A stretch of 64,000 nucleotides of DNA from Fibrisoma montanum (GCF_003583365.1 NZ_QXED01000004.1:496001-560000); one strand, 5' to 3'; positions 17,337-26,549 are shown, counted from the stretch's first letter. Notes: generated by a model from the sequence alone, not told the origin. Numbers and translations: made by a program.

Positions 17337-18536
17337 ATGAAAAAAAAGAACCACGCCCTCACTTTCATTTTCATTACGCTACTGATCGACGTGACGGGGC
17401 TGGGTATCATAATCCCGGTTTTCCCGAAACTGATCGAACAGCTGATCGACGGTAATCTGAGCGAAGCCGCCAGCTACGGCGGCTGGCTGACGTTCTCCTA
17501 TGCCATCATGCAGTTCATTTTTTCGCCGGTGCTGGGTGGGCTCAGCGATCGCTACGGGCGCCGGCCGGTGCTGCTTTTCTCCCTGCTAGGCTTCAGTGTC
17601 GATTATCTGTTTCAGGGGTTTGCCCCAACCATCGGCTGGTTGTTTGTCGGGCGGCTGATTGCGGGCATTACCGGAGCCAGTTTCACAACCGCCAATGCCT
17701 ATATTGCCGATGTCAGCGAACCCGAGAAGCGGGCGCAGAACTTCGGACTCGTGGGGGCTGCGTTTGGGGTTGGGTTCATTCTGGGGCCGATTCTGGGGGG
17801 GCTGCTGGCTCGATTCGGCCCGCGGACGCCGTTCTTTGTAGCGGCCGGGCTGGCTATGCTGAACGTACTGTACGGCTTTTTCATCCTGCCCGAATCACTC
17901 GCTCCCGAAAACCGACGGCCGTTCGACTGGCGTCGGGCCAATCCCGTTGGTTCACTTCGTCAGCTTCGCCGGTATCCGGTTATCATTGGGCTGGTTGCCT
18001 CGCTCGTGCTGATCTATCTGGCCGGCTTTGCCATTCAGGGTACGTGGACGTTCTACGTCATGGAAAAATTTAAGTGGAACGAGCAGATGGTCGGTTTATC
18101 GCTGGGTGCCATTGGCCTGTCGTTTGCGATTGTGCAGGGCGGGCTAAGCCGCGTTATCGTGCCGAAGGTAGGTCAGCGAAAAGCGCTGCTGATTGGCCTG
18201 TTGTTCTATTCGCTTGGATTGACCTGTTTTGCCTTCGCCACGCAGAGCTGGATGATGTTCCTGTTCATGGTACCCTACGCGCTGGGTGGTCTGGCGGGGC
18301 CGTCGTTGCAGTCAATCATTACAGGGCAGGTACCGTCCAACGAGCAGGGCGAACTGCAGGGGGCTTTAACAAGCCTGGTCAGCGTTACGTCGATCGTGGG
18401 ACCGGTCATGATGACGAACCTGTTCTCGTATTTTACAGCCCGTACAACCCCTGTTTACTTCCCGGGAGCGCCTTACCTGCTGGGGGCAGTACTGATTCTG
18501 ATCAGCGCGTTGCTGGCCCGCCGGGCAATTACGTAA
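17337..18536 (+). CDS. MFS transporter, TetA (TCR/Tet) type
   Basis: A 12-helix proton-coupled efflux pump of 399 residues in the inner membrane. The first helix has [18 protein letters not shown], where DxxGxGxxxPxxP is typical of the Tet/TCR group. Motif A is [14 protein letters not shown] between helices 2 and 3, and motif C is [19 protein letters not shown] in helix 5. Such sequences are common in Bacteroidota and are often chromosomal housekeeping pumps. Tetracycline resistance cannot be claimed from this. The start ATG lies only 7 bases after a 25-bp inverted repeat, with no room for a separate promoter outside the hairpin. Confidence 0.85.
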   Translation: MKKKNHALTFIFITLLIDVTGLGIIIPVFPKLIEQLIDGNLSEAASYGGWLTFSYAIMQFIFSPVLGGLSDRYGRRPVLLFSLLGFSVDYLFQGFAPTIGWLFVGRLIAGITGASFTTANAYIADVSEPEKRAQNFGLVGAAFGVGFILGPILGGLLARFGPRTPFFVAAGLAMLNVLYGFFILPESLAPENRRPFDWRRANPVGSLRQLRRYPVIIGLVASLVLIYLAGFAIQGTWTFYVMEKFKWNEQMVGLSLGAIGLSFAIVQGGLSRVIVPKVGQRKALLIGLLFYSLGLTCFAFATQSWMMFLFMVPYALGGLAGPSLQSIITGQVPSNEQGELQGALTSLVSVTSIVGPVMMTNLFSYFTARTTPVYFPGAPYLLGAVLILISALLARRAIT

Positions 18537-18562
18537 TCGTTTTTACGATTTAGGTTCAGCTT

Positions 18563-19087
18563 TCAGATTCGCTGGTGATGCCACCGCACGATCTCGTCAA
18601 TTTCTCGGATCTTGATGAAGCCGTTTTTTATCAGAACGCCCTGCGATGCCTGGTTATCGATGTGGGTATCGGCGATAACGGTTTGCAGATTCGGGTTTTC
18701 AAATGCCCAGTTGAGCAGTCCCTGCATGGCCTCCGTGGCGTAGCCCTGCCGCCGATACTTGCGCAGCAGGCTGTAGCCAACCATGGTTTCGCCGGCGTCG
18801 TTCGGCAAACCCGCCAGCCCAATACCGCCTACTGATCTATTTTGATCTTTGGGGACGATCTCCCAGTTTGTGAACCACATATACTGGCTCGGATACCGCT
18901 CTGTGTTCGGGAGCCAGTAATTCTGTAGGGCGTCAACAACTTCGGTGTAATATTCAGGTTCGAGATCGTACGGCTCCGGCGTCAGGCCAAGTATTCGTTC
19001 GAGCAACGTACGGCTTCGCAACCATAAAGATAAATGCTGACTCGTCAGCGGAATTAATCGCAGGCGGGTAGTTTCAAGGAAGAACAT
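18563..19087 (-). CDS. GNAT family N-acetyltransferase
   Basis: A 174-residue acetyltransferase of the RimJ/RimL-like group. It starts with TTRLRLIPLTSQHLSLWL and has the acetyl-CoA site in VGYSLLRKYRRQGYATEAMQGLLNWAFE (the R/Q-x-x-G-x-A motif). It ends with the strand-turn segment HIDNQASQGVLIKNGFIKIREI seen in the family. The acceptor is unknown; the RimJ/RimL group includes ribosomal protein and small-molecule acetylases. It lies downstream of the glycosyltransferase gene, from which a strong hairpin separates it. Confidence 0.85.
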   Translation of the reverse strand: MFFLETTRLRLIPLTSQHLSLWLRSRTLLERILGLTPEPYDLEPEYYTEVVDALQNYWLPNTERYPSQYMWFTNWEIVPKDQNRSVGGIGLAGLPNDAGETMVGYSLLRKYRRQGYATEAMQGLLNWAFENPNLQTVIADTHIDNQASQGVLIKNGFIKIREIDEIVRWHHQRI

Positions 19088-19116
19088 GGTCGGATAAAGG
19101 TAATTGATTTAGCAGG

Positions 19117-19159
19117 CAAACAAATAAGCTCCGGAGAACCCCCGGAGCTTATTTGTTTG
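19117..19159 (-). terminator. Terminator hairpin after the glycosyltransferase gene
   Basis: An 18-bp perfect stem (19117-19134 with 19142-19159) encloses a 7-base loop. It lies 33 bases past the stop of the minus-strand glycosyltransferase and 30 bases before the acetyltransferase start. The distal half of the stem is A/T-rich, which could stand in for a T-tract. Confidence 0.65.
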
Positions 19160-19191
19160 TAGTCAGCTATCAGTCAGATAATTATTTCTGA

Positions 19192-20058
19192 TTATTTTGA
19201 GACAGGCTCTACATCAGCGGGACGCAGGTACCAGCCGATTCGCCGAACCTCGAACATCGCCCGTTTATACATTGCCTTCAGCACGCCACCGTCGCGGGCG
19301 AGCAGGCGGTCGCTGCTCCAGACGTGGCCTGCCGGCGACGTAACCCGCTGAATCCGGCCTTTCTTGAGCAGCGTCATCGCCATCCAGCCGTCGTCGCTTT
19401 CGATGTCGACGCCCCGTTTGAACGACGTATTAAAGCCCCCTACGCTGAGGGCATCGTCCCGCCGGAAGGCACTGCTGAAACCCATCACGTTGACGCATTC
19501 GTAACCCCGCAGGCGACGGACCCAGAACATAAGCCGGGCCGCTGTTTCGTGGACGATCAGGGCCGCCCGCGAGTTGATATCGCTTGGGACAAACGAATAC
19601 GTAGTGTAGGTACAGGCAATTTCCTGGTTGCGTAACGGATCAACCAGGGCATCGACCCAGCCGGGTGGATACAGGCAGTCCGAATCGGCATTGACAATGT
19701 ATTTGCCACGAGCCGCCGACAGAGCCGCCTGCCGCGCAAAAGCTGCGCCCTGGTCTGTCACAAACAGCGAACGGACACCACAGGCATCGAGCAGTTCCTG
19801 CGTTCGGTCTTTGGAGTTGTTGTTGGAAATGATCAACTCAGTCCGGTAGCGGGTTTGCTGGCTCCCCAGCGACGAGAGCATGTTCAGGATGCTTTCCTCC
19901 TCATTGTAGGCCGGTATGATGATAGACACCTCCGGATCGTTTACCCGAAACTGCGCCAGTCGGGTACGTAAGTCGTCAAGGCGCTCCGGCGATACGGCTC
20001 CAGGCGTATAGGTGAAGCGGTGCGGTTGCAGCCAGGCTGGTAAGGTTGGATAAATCAT
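19192..20058 (-). CDS. Family 2 glycosyltransferase
   Basis: A 288-residue GT-A fold enzyme, probably acting on a lipid-linked or surface glycan. It has the nucleotide-sugar site VSIIIPAYNEEESILNMLSS, then ISNNNSKDRTQELLD and KYIVNADSDCLYPPGW, with the DxD metal site. The acceptor-side segment is MGFSSAFRRDDALSVGGFNTSF. A cytosolic enzyme is likely, since no membrane helix is evident. The neighbours (YceI on one side, an acetyltransferase on the other) give no clue to the sugar. A terminator follows its stop. Confidence 0.88.
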   Translation of the reverse strand: MIYPTLPAWLQPHRFTYTPGAVSPERLDDLRTRLAQFRVNDPEVSIIIPAYNEEESILNMLSSLGSQQTRYRTELIISNNNSKDRTQELLDACGVRSLFVTDQGAAFARQAALSAARGKYIVNADSDCLYPPGWVDALVDPLRNQEIACTYTTYSFVPSDINSRAALIVHETAARLMFWVRRLRGYECVNVMGFSSAFRRDDALSVGGFNTSFKRGVDIESDDGWMAMTLLKKGRIQRVTSPAGHVWSSDRLLARDGGVLKAMYKRAMFEVRRIGWYLRPADVEPVSK

Positions 20059-20139
20059 GCGTTGCCGGATACGTTAATCGGACGGCTACGAAAATACGTC
20101 CCTGCTGAGCAACAGCGTAATAAATTGAGTGAAAGGCGA

Positions 20140-20697
20140 TCAGAGTTTGAATACGGCGCTGAAACGGAGCGTCATCTGATCGTCTACTTTCAGGCCCATC
20201 AGCGACGGGCGTTCAATGCTGTGGCTGCTCAGCGTAACCGGAAAACCGCCTTCAATGGTCAGCCGGCCGTTCTCCTCTTTGCGGGTAGCCTGAAACGTAA
20301 CGGGGCGCGTCACGCCGTGAAAAGTCAGGTTGCCCCGGGCCGTCAGGGTGCCGTCTTCGCTGGGCTTCAGTTCGGTGCTCACAAAGGTAACGTTCGGGTA
20401 TTTTAACCCGTCGAGTACTTCCAGGGCGTGCGAATCGCGGTTGCTGTTCTTGCTGTCAAACGAAGCTACTTTAATGGAAACCGCAACGCTCTCAATCTGC
20501 TTTGAGTCATCGTTGTACATAACCGCGCAGTTGACATCCCGACTGATACCTTCCCAGTCGTGGAGTGGGTGCTTGGCCGCATACGTAACGGTCGACAGCG
20601 CCTTATCGGCCACCAGTTTTCGTTTGGTCATCGGCGCTACGAATGCCGATAGGCCGATCAGGGCCAGCAGGCCGCTAAAAATCATAAATCGTTTCAT
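20140..20697 (-). CDS. YceI family periplasmic protein
   Basis: A 185-residue exported protein with the YceI lipocalin-like barrel, which binds isoprenoid or other long lipids such as polyprenyl quinones in known members. The signal sequence is MKRFMIFSGLLALIGLSAFVAP. The mature part has STVTYAAKHPLHDWEGIS, SNRDSHALEVLDGLKYPNVTF, then LTARGNLTFHGVTRPVTF, all diagnostic. The start is ATG 20697: the longer reading (20706) would overlap the preceding gene's stop. It is the last gene of the sigma-Rieske operon, so a link to quinone or redox chemistry is plausible but inferred. Confidence 0.85.
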   Translation of the reverse strand: MKRFMIFSGLLALIGLSAFVAPMTKRKLVADKALSTVTYAAKHPLHDWEGISRDVNCAVMYNDDSKQIESVAVSIKVASFDSKNSNRDSHALEVLDGLKYPNVTFVSTELKPSEDGTLTARGNLTFHGVTRPVTFQATRKEENGRLTIEGGFPVTLSSHSIERPSLMGLKVDDQMTLRFSAVFKL

Positions 20698-20702
20698 AAC
20701 GG

Positions 20703-21401
20703 TCACAACGTTAAAGCGATGATTGATGCTGCGTAGGTGCCAAAGGTGGTGTAGGCAGCTGCCCGGTGATACGGCTTCAGTTCGAAATTGGTCTGGATGG
20801 CCCGGGCCAGTACATTCGTCGCGACCATGCCCGTCAGGTGAACGATGGCCAGGTATTTGTGTAGTTTAATGGAACTGAAGCCTTTTCGTGAGCCAACCGC
20901 CGGTGGAGGTGGCGTCAGCGACAGCGCCAGGGTGGTGCCGTACGAGATGTTGATGAACGTAGCCATGTTTTCGTGCTGGCGCTTCACCCGAACGTAGTCT
21001 TCCCCTTTGGCATTGTACAGCCTGGATCCCAGAAACCCCTGGGCAACGAAGCCGGCCAGCGTAACAAAACCGCCGATCTGGTGCGTTACGAGCATTGTCC
21101 GCCGGATTTTGAGTTCCTTAGCGCGGCCTTCTGCCGATAAAGGAGCCAGGTTGGTAATCCGCAGCAGGCCTTTGGGGCCCCAGAAGGCCCGCTGGGTAAA
21201 AATCATTTTACGGGGCAGCAGAGGCTGCGCTTCGGTTGAGTCGGTCAGACCAGCCAGCAACGCATCGGCGTCAGAAGCGGCCGGGGCTGTGGTGTCGGCA
21301 ACCGTGCGGACAGAATCCGGAGTAACGACCGGGTTTTGCGCCCGAACAGGTCCGATGCCAAGAAATATGATGAAAACCAGTGTAAGCAGTCGATGTGTCA
21401 T
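20703..21401 (-). CDS. Four-helix membrane protein with boundary histidines, possible b-type cytochrome
   Basis: I do not recognise a named family. The 232-residue protein has a signal peptide (LVFIIFLGIGPVRA) and a Ser/Thr/Ala-rich stretch to about residue 60. Four hydrophobic helices follow at roughly 102-125, 145-163, 181-202 and 211-231. His107, His143, His181, His188 and His212 sit in or at the ends of these helices, a layout seen in b-type haem proteins such as cytochrome b561. It lies between a Rieske protein and a YceI protein, both redox- or quinone-associated. Haem binding is inference from the His pattern and context only. Confidence 0.6.
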   Translation of the reverse strand: MTHRLLTLVFIIFLGIGPVRAQNPVVTPDSVRTVADTTAPAASDADALLAGLTDSTEAQPLLPRKMIFTQRAFWGPKGLLRITNLAPLSAEGRAKELKIRRTMLVTHQIGGFVTLAGFVAQGFLGSRLYNAKGEDYVRVKRQHENMATFINISYGTTLALSLTPPPPAVGSRKGFSSIKLHKYLAIVHLTGMVATNVLARAIQTNFELKPYHRAAAYTTFGTYAASIIALTL

Positions 21402-21454
21402 GGGATAATAGGGGGCGACCCAGGAGCCGCCCCCACTTCATAGGTTAGCAGGCA

Positions 21455-21943
21455 TTATTCGGTTACGCGCAGTCTATTGCCATCCGTACTCAGTTCGGTT
21501 TTAAATACCTTGAGCGTCTGGCTGGCCGGCCCCTGCTCGACGGTTCCGTTCGATCTGAATTGTGAGCCGTGATTAGGACAATAGAAATCATCATCGCCAA
21601 GCCGGTATTCAATGGTTGTTCCCTGGTGGGTGCAGATTTTAGACAGCGCCACGTAGTTCCCTCCCTTAACACGGGCGACGATGACATCACCCTGGTACAA
21701 GAAACCGCCGTCGGTTTTCAATTTCTGATTGGCCGTTGTGGTCAGGTCAAGCGTAAAATCCACTTTCGCGTTGTTGCCGGTGCCCCCGGTGCCTCCCGGA
21801 GTTGGATCAGCGTTGTCATCGCTGGAGCAGGATGTTAAGGTGCCCATGCAGTAGAGCGACATCAGGGCTGCGCTACTCAGTCCCAGGCTGCGCAAAAATT
21901 CACTACGTTTAATAGCTTCGGCAGGTTGTGTTTTGGTTTTCAT
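21455..21943 (-). CDS. Rieske [2Fe-2S] lipoprotein
   Basis: A small electron carrier of 162 residues. After a basic N-terminus the signal segment (SLGLSSAALMSLYCMGTLTS) ends at a lipobox Cys, followed by a Gly/Thr linker. The C-terminal domain has both cluster-binding loops, ICTHQGTTIEYR (Cys and His) and FYCPNHGSQF (Cys and His). This is the single-domain type found alone, not a bc1 subunit or a dioxygenase. The start was set at ATG 21943, from which the signal peptide reads well; a longer frame to 22006 has no signal-like start. The adjacent four-helix protein may be its membrane partner. Confidence 0.88.
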   Translation of the reverse strand: MKTKTQPAEAIKRSEFLRSLGLSSAALMSLYCMGTLTSCSSDDNADPTPGGTGGTGNNAKVDFTLDLTTTANQKLKTDGGFLYQGDVIVARVKGGNYVALSKICTHQGTTIEYRLGDDDFYCPNHGSQFRSNGTVEQGPASQTLKVFKTELSTDGNRLRVTE

Positions 21944-22005
21944 CGTGTTGCATTTTAGTGTATATACATTGGTTAATCGTTTAAAGCGTAATGTGATCAA
22001 AATCA

Positions 22006-23499
22006 TTACAGACGATAGCGGATGGACACAAAAGCGCCGGTACTGAGCAGATTGTATCTGTACGCGCCGACGCCCCGTAACGGAGCTTTTATAAATGGTT
22101 CGAGCTGACCCGAAAGCCGCCGACTGAACGGATGCTCATACCCAGCCGACATGTTGAGCTGGCTGAATCCATAAGGGCCGGTCTTCGTGCTCCAATCGCG
22201 GTACTTGATGTGCGGGTTATTTGGGTTTGAATAATTGTACTTGTAATCTTCCCGCAGCATGACATACGACGTAGCGCCACCACTGACAAACCACCGGGTC
22301 GTTAAGCCATCTGGCCGCGAACGGATGATGAAATCGTACCGCAGGTTAATCGGGACGTCGAGCATGTTACACCGTCCATCAACGGTTGCTGGTGCAGGGC
22401 CAAAGATGTTGTAAGGCGGCCACTCGTATTCATCACCCTTAGCGCGGTAGATTTTGGTGCTGTGCAACACGCCGATCTGTCCACTCCACCGCCGGGCAAA
22501 CCGGTACTCCAGCATCAGGCCTACATTGGTGCCGGGTTTAGAGAAGTTACGTAAACCGATGCCGCTTAGATCTGGCGATACGACCGCCCGAATGCTCAGG
22601 CCCTTTTGTTGAGGAGTCGTTGCCACCTCAGGTACGTCGGTGGGGTGGGCCACGGGTGCCACCTGGTCAGTTGATAGTTTCAGCTGCGGCCACTGCATCG
22701 GCCGCATTGCCAGGGCATTGACCATTGGCAGAGCGAACCGCTCACTGGGAGATGGTGCTGCGGGTGTCGATAAGGTACCACCGGCCTGGCTTTCCGGGAT
22801 TCCGCTGCCGAACGCCGGAGTTTCGGGCATTTGTGGGCGAACGGTCCGGCCAGCAAGCGCATCCGCCGACCGGCGGCTGGTCCGGCGAGCCCTGTTTTCA
22901 GTGACTGCCTGGTACGTATTTCCCCGGCGTGTGGAAACGGTCGCCGTAAGGGGCTGTGATTGGTTACCAGCAGCGTTCAGGTCAGCTATCTTATCGGCTG
23001 ACAGACGGGAACTGTTTTTCGGCTGCCCGGCGCCTACCGGCGTGGTTGCAGCGGGTTGATCAATCGGCTGATTTTTTCTGGCTGATACGAGTGGGTCGGG
23101 ATCGCTTGTGCTACGTTGAGCAGCAGCAATTTGTTGCCCATCGACCGACGTAATCTTTGCCGCAGGTGCTGGCTGTCGGGCCGACGGGCGACCGACGGGC
23201 GACGTTCCTGAACCGGCTGCGTTCGGACGATTGGTCGCGATCGGTCGGGCCGCAGGTGTAGCGGGTACATCGTTCTGCAGAACGTACCAGACAACGCCCG
23301 ACAGGAACAGCAGCAAGCCGGGAAGGCCCCAGCGTAGCAGTCTTCCCAGAATCGCCGGTTTGCCGGCGGTTCCGTCGTGGGCATCCAGCTTGCTTTGCAT
23401 GGACTGCCAGGCTGCGGGGTCAAATGTTGGCTCGAACTCTTCAGCCGATTTTCTGAAGAGCCCGTCCAGTTGGTCATCGGTTAGCTCTTGCATACTCAT
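22006..23499 (-). CDS. Membrane-anchored outer-membrane-barrel-like protein paired with an ECF sigma factor
   Basis: The 497-residue protein has three parts. Residues 1-50 are acidic and soluble (LTDDQLDGLFRKSAEEFEPTFDPAAWQSM), resembling the N-terminus of sigma-linked membrane regulators in Bacteroidota. A single helix lies at about 55-75. A long Pro/Ala/Ser/Thr-rich linker runs to about 295. The C-terminal 200 residues alternate hydrophobic and polar residues, like PorT-type barrels (GLMLEYRFARRWSGQIGVL, ending FVSIRYRL with a terminal aromatic/Leu pattern). It overlaps the sigma gene by 26 bases. An anti-sigma role for the first part is plausible but unproven; start Met1 or Met3 cannot be told apart. 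Confidence 0.7.
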   Translation of the reverse strand: MSMQELTDDQLDGLFRKSAEEFEPTFDPAAWQSMQSKLDAHDGTAGKPAILGRLLRWGLPGLLLFLSGVVWYVLQNDVPATPAARPIATNRPNAAGSGTSPVGRPSARQPAPAAKITSVDGQQIAAAQRSTSDPDPLVSARKNQPIDQPAATTPVGAGQPKNSSRLSADKIADLNAAGNQSQPLTATVSTRRGNTYQAVTENRARRTSRRSADALAGRTVRPQMPETPAFGSGIPESQAGGTLSTPAAPSPSERFALPMVNALAMRPMQWPQLKLSTDQVAPVAHPTDVPEVATTPQQKGLSIRAVVSPDLSGIGLRNFSKPGTNVGLMLEYRFARRWSGQIGVLHSTKIYRAKGDEYEWPPYNIFGPAPATVDGRCNMLDVPINLRYDFIIRSRPDGLTTRWFVSGGATSYVMLREDYKYNYSNPNNPHIKYRDWSTKTGPYGFSQLNMSAGYEHPFSRRLSGQLEPFIKAPLRGVGAYRYNLLSTGAFVSIRYRL

Positions 23500-24052
23500 C
23501 GTGATTCATTTGCTTAAGTAGTACGCGTAAGTTTTCCCGCGCCCGGGCTAAGTTAGACTTCGACGTGCCGACCGAGATGGTAAGCTTCTCGGCAATTTCT
23601 TCATGACTGAATCCGTCAATGACGTACAGGTTGAACACGATCCGATAGGCCGGGCTCAGCCGCTGCACCAGCCCGATCAGGTCTTCGTGGGCCAACTGGC
23701 TGAACGCATCAGCCTGATCCGATACGATCGTCTGACCGGCCCGGTCGATGTCGTCGTGCTTGTAGTGATGAATCTCGTGCCGGTAATGGTCCAGGGCCGT
23801 GTTGATCAGAATACGCCGGAGCCAGCCTTTAAAAGAGTGTTCGGGATTGTACTGGTCCAGCCGGGTAAACACCTTCAGGAATCCATCGTTCAGGACTTCC
23901 AGCGCTTCCTCGCGGGTAGGCGTGTAGCGCAGGCAAACGCCCATAGCGTAGCCGTAGAACTGCCGGTAGAGCAATTCCTGGCTTTGCCGGTGGTTGCGCA
24001 AACAACCCGCCAGCAGATCAGACAGCGCTGGAGCCTTTGGAGCGTTGGACAC
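23474..24052 (-). CDS. ECF-type RNA polymerase sigma factor
   Basis: A 192-residue sigma-70 factor with only regions 2 and 4. Region 2 spans about 27-95 (LLYRQFYGYAMGVCLRY, DGFLKVFTRLDQYNPEHSFKGWLRRILINTALDHYR). Region 4 spans about 128-178 (LSPAYRIVFNLYVIDGFSHEEIAEKLTISVGTSKSNLARAR) with its helix-turn-helix. It heads an operon with a membrane/barrel protein, a Rieske protein, a four-helix protein and YceI. These are probably under its own control. The signal it responds to cannot be read from the sequence. Confidence 0.92.
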   Translation of the reverse strand: MSNAPKAPALSDLLAGCLRNHRQSQELLYRQFYGYAMGVCLRYTPTREEALEVLNDGFLKVFTRLDQYNPEHSFKGWLRRILINTALDHYRHEIHHYKHDDIDRAGQTIVSDQADAFSQLAHEDLIGLVQRLSPAYRIVFNLYVIDGFSHEEIAEKLTISVGTSKSNLARARENLRVLLKQMNHDEYARANR

Positions 24053-24130
24053 AGTATGTTCGGTTAAGATGCAGACGGCCGACGGCTGATGGATAAAGCG
24101 TTGGTTTTCAGACGCCGGCCGGATAAGGTA

Positions 24131-24970
24131 TCAATTCAACGGGGCTTCGGGTATCGTTTTGTACACAACAGGCCAGACGCCCGGCCGTGGTACACTGACA
24201 CCCTTCGTGCTGCCCCGCTGATTCTGATCACTGTCAAAATAGTAAAGCGGCCAGCCCTTGTACGTAAGTTGCTTACGACCGGCCACAGTGATTACACTAA
24301 AATCAGCTTTATTTAACGTTGAGGGAATTTCGGTAAGCGAGGCTTCGAACAGCGGCCAGGTGGCGTTGTTGCTCAGATCAGCCTTGGTATACGTATTTTT
24401 GTTCTTTTTGTCGGGCGCGAAGGCATAGAGGGTGCGGCCGGTACTATCCGTAAAATACAACGTATTTCCGGTACCTTCTTTGTAGTCGCTCGTATAATTT
24501 TTCCCATCAAGTCCTTTCAACTGACCGGCCGCAATCAGGAGGGTATAGTTCGGCCGGGCCACGAACCAGCGCTCATTGACATTTTCGCCTTTAACGTCGC
24601 CGGACTGGGCGTCATTCGCGAAATAGTAGAGCGGCCAGCCTTTATACGCTGTTTGCTTCTCGCCGTCGGTGCGGGTGATGGTGGTAAAGTCAGCTGCCTT
24701 CAAGCCGTTTCCTACGGTTAACGTTTCTTTAAAAAATACGGGCCAGTTGGTTTTGCACTGCCCCGAACAGGTCGAGTTGCCGCCAACATCCGGCGAGAAC
24801 ACGTACAGCGTTTTACCCCCGTCGCCGGTCAGGATGGTACCGAGCGAGGTCGTCGCCAGGGCCACGTCCGGGGCCGGGGTCGTATTATCATCGTTCTGGC
24901 AGGCCAGTGTGCCGGCCCCCAGCAGTACCGCCAGGGTTAGGTAGCGGGCACTGGTTGTAGCGAATTTCAT
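24131..24970 (-). CDS. Secreted-repeat lipoprotein (COG4315 / Lipoprotein_15 type)
   Basis: A 279-residue lipoprotein whose signal (LTLAVLLGAGTLA) ends at Cys24. Two copies of a repeat unit follow. Each has a LYVF/LYAF strand with a (S/A)PD motif, a WP(V/L)F segment, and KGWPLYYF followed by an Asp-rich turn and a VKG/TKG step. The first copy has the CSGQCKTNWPVF disulphide pair; the second lacks these Cys residues. Proteins of this family in other bacteria are often found near electron-transport genes and have no settled function. The start is ATG 24970; the longer open frame has no signal-like beginning. It follows the sigma operon's own region. Confidence 0.85.
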   Translation of the reverse strand: MKFATTSARYLTLAVLLGAGTLACQNDDNTTPAPDVALATTSLGTILTGDGGKTLYVFSPDVGGNSTCSGQCKTNWPVFFKETLTVGNGLKAADFTTITRTDGEKQTAYKGWPLYYFANDAQSGDVKGENVNERWFVARPNYTLLIAAGQLKGLDGKNYTSDYKEGTGNTLYFTDSTGRTLYAFAPDKKNKNTYTKADLSNNATWPLFEASLTEIPSTLNKADFSVITVAGRKQLTYKGWPLYYFDSDQNQRGSTKGVSVPRPGVWPVVYKTIPEAPLN

Positions 24971-25079
24971 GGTTGTCAACTGTGTTTGGTAGTGAAAAAC
25001 TGAACAGTTGAACCGGTTCTCAGCCATATACGCATACTTTTGGTAAAGGGTTGCGTGGGGCCTAAAAAAAGTTGGGCAC

Positions 25080-25106
25080 AAAAAAAGCCCCTTCCGTCGA
25101 AGGGGC
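25080..25106 (-). terminator. Rho-independent terminator of ribBA
   Basis: On the minus strand an 8-bp GC-rich stem, GCCCCTTC paired with GAAGGGGC around a 4-base loop, is followed by seven T. It lies 50 bases past the ribBA stop. This is a textbook intrinsic terminator. Confidence 0.9.
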
Positions 25107-25156
25107 CTGATAGGGTTGGCAGCCGGCACGAAGCCGCCACTGCGTACATTCCTGGG

Positions 25157-26440
25157 TTACATCTGTTGTTCCTGATTGACCGGTTCCGGGCTGACGGGCT
25201 CTTTCATAATCAGGTGGCCCATTTTGTCACGCTTGGTACGCAGGTACCGCTCGTTGTACGGGTTAGCCGGGATTTCGATGGGCACGCTGTCTACAATTTC
25301 CAGACCATATCCCATCAGGCCGGCCCGCTTTTTAGGGTTGTTTGAGATAAGCCGGATCTTATGGATGTTCAGGTCACGGAGAATCTGAGCGCCTACGCCG
25401 TAATCGCGGGCATCCATCGGCAGACCCAGGTCCAGATTGGCTTCGACCGTATCACGGCCCATCTCCTGTAGTTTATAGGCTTTCAGTTTATTGATCAGGC
25501 CAATGCCGCGACCTTCCTGAAACATGTACAGCACAACGCCTTTGCCTTCCGCTTCGACCATCTGCATGGCCGTGTGCAACTGACCACCGCAGTCGCAGCG
25601 ACATGAACCAAAAATATCGCCCGTTACGCACGACGAATGCACGCGAACCAGCACCGGCTCGTTGGGCTCCCACGAGCCTTTAACCAGCGCCAGGTGCGTA
25701 TCGCCCGTATTGCTTTGCTTATAGGCGATCAGATCAAAATGGCCCCATTCGGTAGGCATATCAACGCCGATTTCGCGCCGGATCAGACTTTCGGTCCGAA
25801 GCCGGTATTCAATCAGGTCCTGGATGCTAACCAATTTCATGCCAAACCGGTCGGCCATCACCCGAAGCTGAGGCAGCCGGGCCATGGTACCATCTTCGTT
25901 CAGGACTTCGATCAGCACACCCGCCGGTGCCAGCCCCGCCAGCTGGGCCAGATCAACGGCCGCTTCGGTATGCCCGGCCCGGCGAATAACGCCCCCTTCG
26001 ACGGCCCGCAACGGAAAAATATGCCCCGGGCGGCCCAGGTCTTCGGGCTTGGTGTCCGGATTGACCAGCGCCTGAATCGTTTTGGAGCGGTCGGACGCCG
26101 AAATGCCGGTAGTGCAGCCATTGCCCAGTAAATCAACCGATACGGTAAACGGCGTGGTATGCACAGACGTATTGCTGGTGACCATCATTTCGAGGCCCAG
26201 TTCGAGGCATCGCTCTTCGGTAAGGGGAGCACACATCAGGCCGCGGCCTTCCCGGATCATGAAATTGACCATTTCCGGCGTGATTTTTTCGGCCGCGCAG
26301 ATCATATCGCCTTCGTTTTCGCGATCTTCATCGTCGACTACCAGTACGATTTTACCATCCCGAATGTCGGCGATGGCATCTTCAATCCGGTCCAGCCGGA
26401 TTGAAGCAGGGGTGGTAGTATTGGTATTATTATTGCTCAT
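25157..26440 (-). CDS. ribBA: Bifunctional DHBP synthase / GTP cyclohydrolase II
   Basis: Supplies both substrates of riboflavin synthesis: the RibB half makes 3,4-dihydroxy-2-butanone 4-phosphate from ribulose 5-phosphate and the RibA half opens GTP. The protein has 427 residues. The RibB half (to about 215) has [37 protein letters not shown] and [12 protein letters not shown]. The RibA half has [21 protein letters not shown], with the three zinc Cys residues, followed by [15 protein letters not shown] and [11 protein letters not shown]-like [12 protein letters not shown]. Key residues look intact in both halves. A -7 box lies about 110 bp upstream and an intrinsic terminator downstream, so it is a single-gene unit. 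No FMN riboswitch is seen in the leader. Confidence 0.96.
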   Translation of the reverse strand: MSNNNTNTTTPASIRLDRIEDAIADIRDGKIVLVVDDEDRENEGDMICAAEKITPEMVNFMIREGRGLMCAPLTEERCLELGLEMMVTSNTSVHTTPFTVSVDLLGNGCTTGISASDRSKTIQALVNPDTKPEDLGRPGHIFPLRAVEGGVIRRAGHTEAAVDLAQLAGLAPAGVLIEVLNEDGTMARLPQLRVMADRFGMKLVSIQDLIEYRLRTESLIRREIGVDMPTEWGHFDLIAYKQSNTGDTHLALVKGSWEPNEPVLVRVHSSCVTGDIFGSCRCDCGGQLHTAMQMVEAEGKGVVLYMFQEGRGIGLINKLKAYKLQEMGRDTVEANLDLGLPMDARDYGVGAQILRDLNIHKIRLISNNPKKRAGLMGYGLEIVDSVPIEIPANPYNERYLRTKRDKMGHLIMKEPVSPEPVNQEQQM

Positions 26441-26549
26441 AGCTTGGTCGATGCGTGTCGGCGGAGTTACCTTTGAACTATTTATTAAGCGGTTTGCAGT
26501 TTTATAAACGTTCGGAGGAGCCGAGTTTTATCCACAAAACTGATTTCGA

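Noticed and set aside
17337-18536. Call of tetracycline-resistance gene
   Set aside because: The Tet/TCR motifs only define the MFS subgroup. Chromosomal members with other substrates are common, and no resistance context or mobile element is present.
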